Positions 7,448 through 10,942 of a DNA stretch of 10,942 nucleotides are shown here, piece after piece; within the stretch, counting starts at the first letter, position 1, and each line of letters starts with the position of its first letter. This DNA is from Filomicrobium sp. (lineage in GTDB: Bacteria; Pseudomonadota; Alphaproteobacteria; Rhizobiales; Hyphomicrobiaceae): the NCBI GenBank assembly GCA_030607105.1, contig JAUWFF010000011.1, positions 1-10,942 of the forward strand. The letters run 5' to 3'. The notes beneath the pieces were generated by a model. The model searched no databases, had not been told where the DNA came from, and saw only the letters and a list, made by a program, of their open reading frames with translations. Made by a program: the position numbers and the translations under genes.

Positions 7448-7914
7448 TTAAAACGAGATCGCCACCGCGAGAGCGACGTTGGCCCAATGCAGGTCAGAGC
7501 TTGCAGCCACATGGGCGCCTAAGGCAGCAACTGCACCGTTGAGAACACCATGCCAACGCAGAAACGCGCGCCAACGAAGGCCGCAAATGCCTCCGACTTC
7601 ACGGTGGCAACTAAGGATACACGCTCAAATCTCGGGCCATTCATTGCAGCCACAGGGACAATGATCGCGAAAATCCAAAGTGTCTGCACGGCGTATGCCG
7701 GCCCCAACAAACCAACCCAGTCATAGCCAATTTAATCGGCAATGCCTTCAAGTTCCGCTTCCGGTAGCAGCGTCGGCAAAAGCGGTGCGCCCAGGCCAAG
7801 TGCAAACATAAGGCGCAACAGCAGTAGGGGCGCCTTGAAGCGCGCTGGGTCGCTGTTGGTCGCGGGACACGCAAGCACATCATCATCCGCCTGTTGATCA
7901 AGCGGCTCCGCCAT
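7448..7914 (-). pseudogene. Probable remnant of a small multi-spanning membrane protein gene
   Basis: No intact gene covers 7347-8109. On the - strand, a frame starting with ATG at 7914 reads MAEPLDQQADDDVLA, then a hydrophobic span (APLLLLRLMFALGLGAPLLP), and stops at TAA 7734-7732. The same frame continues past that stop with DWVGLLGPAYAVQTLWIFAI, IVPVAAMN and AFAAFVGARF, and closes at TAG 7521-7519. Near 7560-7590 the protein-like reading moves to another frame: FLRWHGVLNGAVAALG, then HVAASSDLHWANVALAVAIS, ending at TAA 7450-7448. One stop and one frame change would therefore restore a protein of about 155 residues with three to four membrane spans. I do not recognise the family. There is no good ribosome binding site at 7914. 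It could instead be chance hydrophobic frames in GC-rich DNA. The rest of this gap (7347-7447, 7924-8022) shows nothing identifiable. Confidence 0.42.
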
Positions 7915-8022
7915 CTTCAACAACTCGCAAGATTGTCAGACTGCAAGCTTGCGTGAGGTTCCGTAGAATATGGTCAGGTCGGATCTTTCGTGTGTGAACG
8001 GCTATTACGGGGGCGGATAGAC

Positions 8023-8053
8023 AAAAAAAGGTCCCGGGAGACGATCCCGGGAC
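8023..8053 (-). terminator. Rho-independent terminator of the nlpD-like gene
   Basis: On the - strand GTCCCGGGA (8053-8045), a five-base loop TCGTC and TCCCGGGAC (8039-8031) form a perfect nine-pair stem. One C and seven T's (8029-8023) follow. It lies 57 bases past the stop codon at 8110. Confidence 0.92.
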
Positions 8054-8109
8054 AATTCGGAGAGCCATCGCGCGGAGGCCTGCGCTTTTGGGCTTCTCCA
8101 GATAGTGCC

Positions 8110-9465
8110 CTAAAGCTTTTCCAAGTAGGGAATCGGATCGACCGGCTTCTTTGACGACTGTCGCAGCTCGAAATGCACCTGAGGTTGGTCCACCTGCCCG
8201 CTGTTGCCCGACTTTGCGATCACCTGCCCGCGTTGCACCTTGTCGCCGCGGCTGACCATAAGCCTGCTGTTATGCGCATAGGCCGTCACCCATCCGTTGT
8301 CGTGGCGTAGCAAGATGAGATTGCCATAGGAGCGCAGCTCGGAACCCGCGTAAGCAACCACACCTTCATCAGCCGCGCGGACATCCGTCCCGGTCGGCAC
8401 CGCGAAGTTAACCCCGTCGTTGTGGGTTCCATCCGGCCGTGAGCCGAAGCTGGCGATCACTTTGCCGCGCACCGGCCACTTGAGCCGTGTCAAGTCATCG
8501 TCACCCGACGAGCGGCTGTCCGGCCTGTTGACGCTCACCGGCGTAATCGCCACGGTTCGCACACCCCTCGGCGCCGACACAGCATCGCTTCTCCTTTCGC
8601 TCGTGGGCAATGCCGCATAGCGGTCACCGGAAGACTTGCGAGAAACCGGACGCTCCAGAACACGATCCTGCGATGCCACATAGGTATCCGGCCGCCCACC
8701 GCCTGGAACCTTCAAAACGGTCCCGGGCATGACACGACGTGGATCGGTGATCGCGTTGTAACGCTGCAATTCCCTGGTCCTCACGCCATACTGGCGCGCG
8801 ATCTTGTAAAGCGAGTCTCCGCTTCGAACCTGGTAGCTGCCATTCCACGTTGACGGTGCATCGGCGGTCGCAACCAGCTCGCGCCGAGACGTGCGTGACT
8901 CCGCCCGGACACTCGGCGCACCCGAAGCTCGCATCGGCACGTAGAGCCGCTGCCCGATCCGGAGCATTGAATCGTTGAGACCATTGACCGACATCAGCTC
9001 GGCAACCGAGACCCCATACCGGCGTGACAGGCCATAGAGCGTGTCGCCGCGCTCAACCGTGATTGGCTCACCTTTTTCGAGGCTTGCGTTCGAATAAGTG
9101 TTAGCGGAGCCATCCGATCGCAGCGCCACTTCTCTGCGGGCGCTGCGATCATTCGAAGATCTGCGCGAACGGTCTGGAAGCGCTGACGTCTCGATCCGGG
9201 TCGTCGATCCATAAGACCGCGGACCTCCATAACCCGCATCCGGAGATTGCTGGGACAATGGGGCCCCGCCCCCGCCGGTCAGCGATTCTGAAGGCAGCAA
9301 GCTGGCCTTTGCGTCAGTGTTGAGGCTGAAACCGTTACCACCAAAGCGCGTTACGTCCGCGCTACATCCAGCGGCGACAATCGCGGCGCAAAGGCCTGCG
9401 AAGGCCGGTTTTTGGAAAGCGGAGAACCATCCGCTGAAGCACTTCGTCGAAATCAACTCAGTCAT
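8110..9465 (-). CDS. nlpD: NlpD/DipM-like lipoprotein: two LysM domains plus degenerate LytM (M23) domain
   Basis: This is a peptidoglycan-binding envelope protein. NlpD and DipM relatives activate cell-wall hydrolases at the division site. I start it at the ATG at 9465 (451 residues) because GAGG (9477-9474) stands 8 bases upstream; a GTG three codons earlier overlaps that motif. A lipoprotein signal ends AIVAAGC with Cys34 as the acylation site. LysM domains are at about 134-177 and 210-254 (both with GDTLYGLSRRYG / GDSLYKIARQYG cores), joined by Ser/Arg-rich linkers. The LytM domain is at about 330-445. Active LytM enzymes have HxxxD and HxH. Here the corresponding positions are N349, N353 and Q429-V-H431, with only H398 and H431 kept, so the domain is very probably not a peptidase but a regulator. 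The gene lies downstream of serS-surE and has a CtrA-like box just upstream and a strong terminator downstream. Confidence 0.9.
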   Translation of the reverse strand: MTELISTKCFSGWFSAFQKPAFAGLCAAIVAAGCSADVTRFGGNGFSLNTDAKASLLPSESLTGGGGAPLSQQSPDAGYGGPRSYGSTTRIETSALPDRSRRSSNDRSARREVALRSDGSANTYSNASLEKGEPITVERGDTLYGLSRRYGVSVAELMSVNGLNDSMLRIGQRLYVPMRASGAPSVRAESRTSRRELVATADAPSTWNGSYQVRSGDSLYKIARQYGVRTRELQRYNAITDPRRVMPGTVLKVPGGGRPDTYVASQDRVLERPVSRKSSGDRYAALPTSERRSDAVSAPRGVRTVAITPVSVNRPDSRSSGDDDLTRLKWPVRGKVIASFGSRPDGTHNDGVNFAVPTGTDVRAADEGVVAYAGSELRSYGNLILLRHDNGWVTAYAHNSRLMVSRGDKVQRGQVIAKSGNSGQVDQPQVHFELRQSSKKPVDPIPYLEKL

Positions 9466-9473
9466 GATACGCA

Positions 9474-9477
9474 CCTC
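9474..9477 (-). promoter_or_regulatory. Ribosome binding site deciding the nlpD start
   Basis: GAGG on the - strand lies 8 bases before ATG 9465-9463, which is ideal spacing. Choosing the upstream GTG (9474-9472) would put this motif directly against the start codon, so the ATG is preferred. Confidence 0.6.
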
Positions 9478-9492
9478 GATACCAGCCCTTTG

Positions 9493-9523
9493 TTAACCAA
9501 GGCTCGGTTAACAGCCGATTAAC
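9493..9523 (-). promoter_or_regulatory. CtrA-like binding box with an extra half-site upstream of nlpD
   Basis: On the - strand GTTAATCGGCTGTTAAC (9523-9507) is a full match to the alphaproteobacterial CtrA consensus TTAA-N7-TTAAC. A third half-site GTTAAC sits closer to the gene (9497-9492). The full box lies 43-58 bases upstream of the nlpD ATG, about where CtrA-activated promoters have it (overlapping -35). CtrA is the cell-cycle response regulator of alphaproteobacteria, so this fits a division-linked gene. The binding itself is inferred. Confidence 0.6.
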
Positions 9524-9782
9524 GGAAGGCCGGCTCCCCAAAAATTCGTGCGCGATTGGGACGACGCGTATCGCGAAATTCAAGACTCACCCGCTGTAAC
9601 TCGCCAAGCTATCAGCCAACTCAGTTGCCAGCCCAAAGCCGCGCGCATGCTTGAGTCTTACGCCGCAATTGTGCAACCGACTTGACGCGCTTGCGTCCAG
9701 ACGGTGGCAGCAATGGGATTGTCAATGGGCAAGGTTATTAATCTGGAAAGAACGAAGTCGAGAGCGATAGCTCGCTAGCTGA

Positions 9783-10562
9783 TCATCCGGACCGCTGCGT
9801 ATCCACGAAAATTCCCTTCAATACGTCGTGCATAGGCTCGTTTGTTAAATCGACATGCAGCGGTGTCACAGCGATCTGCCCCTTGTAGATCGCCCAAAGG
9901 TCCGTGCCCTCGGCCGGATTTGATTTTCTTCGCTCAAAGCCGAACCAGAAGTAGGGGTTTCCCCACGTGTCTAGCCGTCTGTCAATATGCAGGTTGTTCT
10001 GGTCCCGCCGCCCCTGGCGGGCGATCGAGATCCCTGCCACGGCTTCCGGCGCCAGATCGGGAAAGTTGACGTTCATCACAATCCCCTCTGGCAGATCAGC
10101 ATCGATAAGCCGCTGAACGATCTTCGGAGCGTAGGCAAGCGGCGTTTCCCAGTGAATAGCACCCTCCTGATCGAAGCCAACGGCGAGGCTCATTGCAAAT
10201 GAGCGAATTCCAAGCAGAGCGCCCTCGATGGCCCCAGCGATCGTCCCCGAGTACGTCACGTCCTCGGCGATGTTGGAGCCGTAGTTGACCCCTGAGAAGA
10301 CCAGCGACGGCGGATTGTCCAACAGGATGTGGCGCACGCCCATGATCACGCAGTCGGTCGGCGTACCGCGCACCGCGTAGCGCCGCTCACCGACCTCACG
10401 GCAGCGCAGTGGCTCATGCAGCGTTAGCGAATGCGACGCCCCTGACTGATTCGTTTCCGGTGCCACCACCCAGACGTCATCACTGAGCCGGGCGGCGATC
10501 TCCTCCAGCACCTTGAGCCCCGGAGCATTGATGCCGTCGTCATTGGTGACCAGGATGCGCAT
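9783..10562 (-). CDS. surE: 5'/3'-nucleotidase SurE
   Basis: SurE is a metal-dependent phosphatase of the cytoplasm. It dephosphorylates nucleoside 5'- and 3'-monophosphates and in some species short polyphosphate; it is linked to stationary-phase survival. The 259-residue product is full length. It starts MRILVTNDDGINAPGL with the metal-binding D8-D9 pair. S40 in APETNQSGASHSLTL and N93 in SGVNYGSNIAEDVTYSGT supply the other ligands of the conserved SurE site. RGTPTDCV (65-72) is also typical. The C-terminal part WAIYKGQIAVTPLHVDLT is the family's usual dimerisation region and end. The start ATG follows a weak GGAC motif. The gene lies 91 bases after serS on the same strand, the common alphaproteobacterial order, and may be co-transcribed with it. 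Confidence 0.97.
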   Translation of the reverse strand: MRILVTNDDGINAPGLKVLEEIAARLSDDVWVVAPETNQSGASHSLTLHEPLRCREVGERRYAVRGTPTDCVIMGVRHILLDNPPSLVFSGVNYGSNIAEDVTYSGTIAGAIEGALLGIRSFAMSLAVGFDQEGAIHWETPLAYAPKIVQRLIDADLPEGIVMNVNFPDLAPEAVAGISIARQGRRDQNNLHIDRRLDTWGNPYFWFGFERRKSNPAEGTDLWAIYKGQIAVTPLHVDLTNEPMHDVLKGIFVDTQRSG

Positions 10563-10592
10563 GTTTGGGTCCAGGGGCTAAGGATTGGAAAT

Positions 10593-10630
10593 AAAAAAGT
10601 TCAGCAGACGGCTCCGGCAACGGGGCTCTG
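10593..10630 (-). terminator. Weak possible terminator between serS and surE
   Basis: On the - strand CAGA-GCCCCG-TTGC-CGGAGC-CG-TCTG can fold into an imperfect stem with one mismatch and a two-base bulge. After six further bases comes a run of six T's (10598-10593). The distance from stem to T-run is longer than ideal, so it may only attenuate transcription into surE or do nothing. Confidence 0.3.
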
Positions 10631-10653
10631 AGTTGCCAATCCCATTCATTGGC

Positions 10654-10942
<289 letters not shown>

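Larger units (their letters stand above)
9466..9782. other. Intergenic gap between surE and nlpD; no pcm
   Basis: These 317 bases contain no reading frame with family features on either strand. I see no trace of a protein-L-isoaspartate methyltransferase, which often lies between surE and nlpD. Present are the CtrA-like box (9493-9523), a small perfect hairpin GACGC-GCTT-GCGTC (9684-9697) and a five-pair hairpin near 9763-9776 without a T-run. The part from about 9530 to 9680 shows nothing I can name. Confidence 0.6.

Noticed and set aside
9763..9776. Hairpin AGCGA-TAGC-TCGCT after surE as terminator
   Set aside because: Only five pairs, and the following sequence on the - strand is CTCGACTTCG, without a T-tract.

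Overview
The window reads as a chromosomal stretch of an alphaproteobacterium, most likely order Hyphomicrobiales (Hyphomicrobium-like relatives are my best guess). The reasons are the high GC content, an S4 protein of the alphaproteobacterial C-minus type, a eukaryote-like dimeric NADP isocitrate dehydrogenase, the serS-surE-nlpD gene order, and a TTAA-N7-TTAAC box of the CtrA type in front of the nlpD-like gene. The genus cannot be fixed from the window alone. I found no tRNA, rRNA, CRISPR array, insertion sequence or phage gene.

Left part (1-3444): a 5'-truncated YcbB-type L,D-transpeptidase on the + strand converges with rpsD (ribosomal protein S4, - strand). A compact bidirectional-looking hairpin terminator lies between them. 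Upstream of rpsD is a - strand gene for a secreted protein of unknown function, with its own strong terminator at 2488-2518. The 223 bases from 3222 to 3444 hold no convincing gene. They contain only a short imperfect inverted repeat without a T-run.

Middle (3445-7346): a trmJ-type tRNA 2'-O-methyltransferase (- strand) carries an extra N-terminal part of about 165 residues with a possible zinc-binding cysteine cluster. It is divergently transcribed from icd, with a 142-base gap that holds a plausible icd promoter and a 10-base palindrome. A textbook terminator ends icd. A separate + strand polyphosphate kinase 2 gene follows.

Gene-poor stretch (7347-8109): this holds no intact gene I can defend. 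The - strand shows pieces of a small multi-spanning membrane protein broken by an in-frame stop and a frame change, so a decayed gene is likely. A strong - strand terminator at 8023-8053 ends the next gene cluster.

Right part (8110-10942), all - strand: the 3' end of serS, then surE, then an nlpD/dipM-like lipoprotein with two LysM domains and a LytM domain that has lost its zinc-site residues. In many proteobacteria pcm lies between surE and nlpD. Here that place is a 317-base gap without pcm, and next to nlpD it holds the CtrA-like box.

The genes serve mainly housekeeping roles: peptidoglycan 3-3 cross-linking and division-linked hydrolase control, translation (S4, tRNA methylation, seryl-tRNA synthesis), the TCA cycle, and polyphosphate and nucleotide metabolism. 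I see no clearly new multi-gene system. The items most worth following are the N-terminal domain on TrmJ, the CtrA-like control of the NlpD-like gene, the broken membrane gene, and the unassigned secreted protein.
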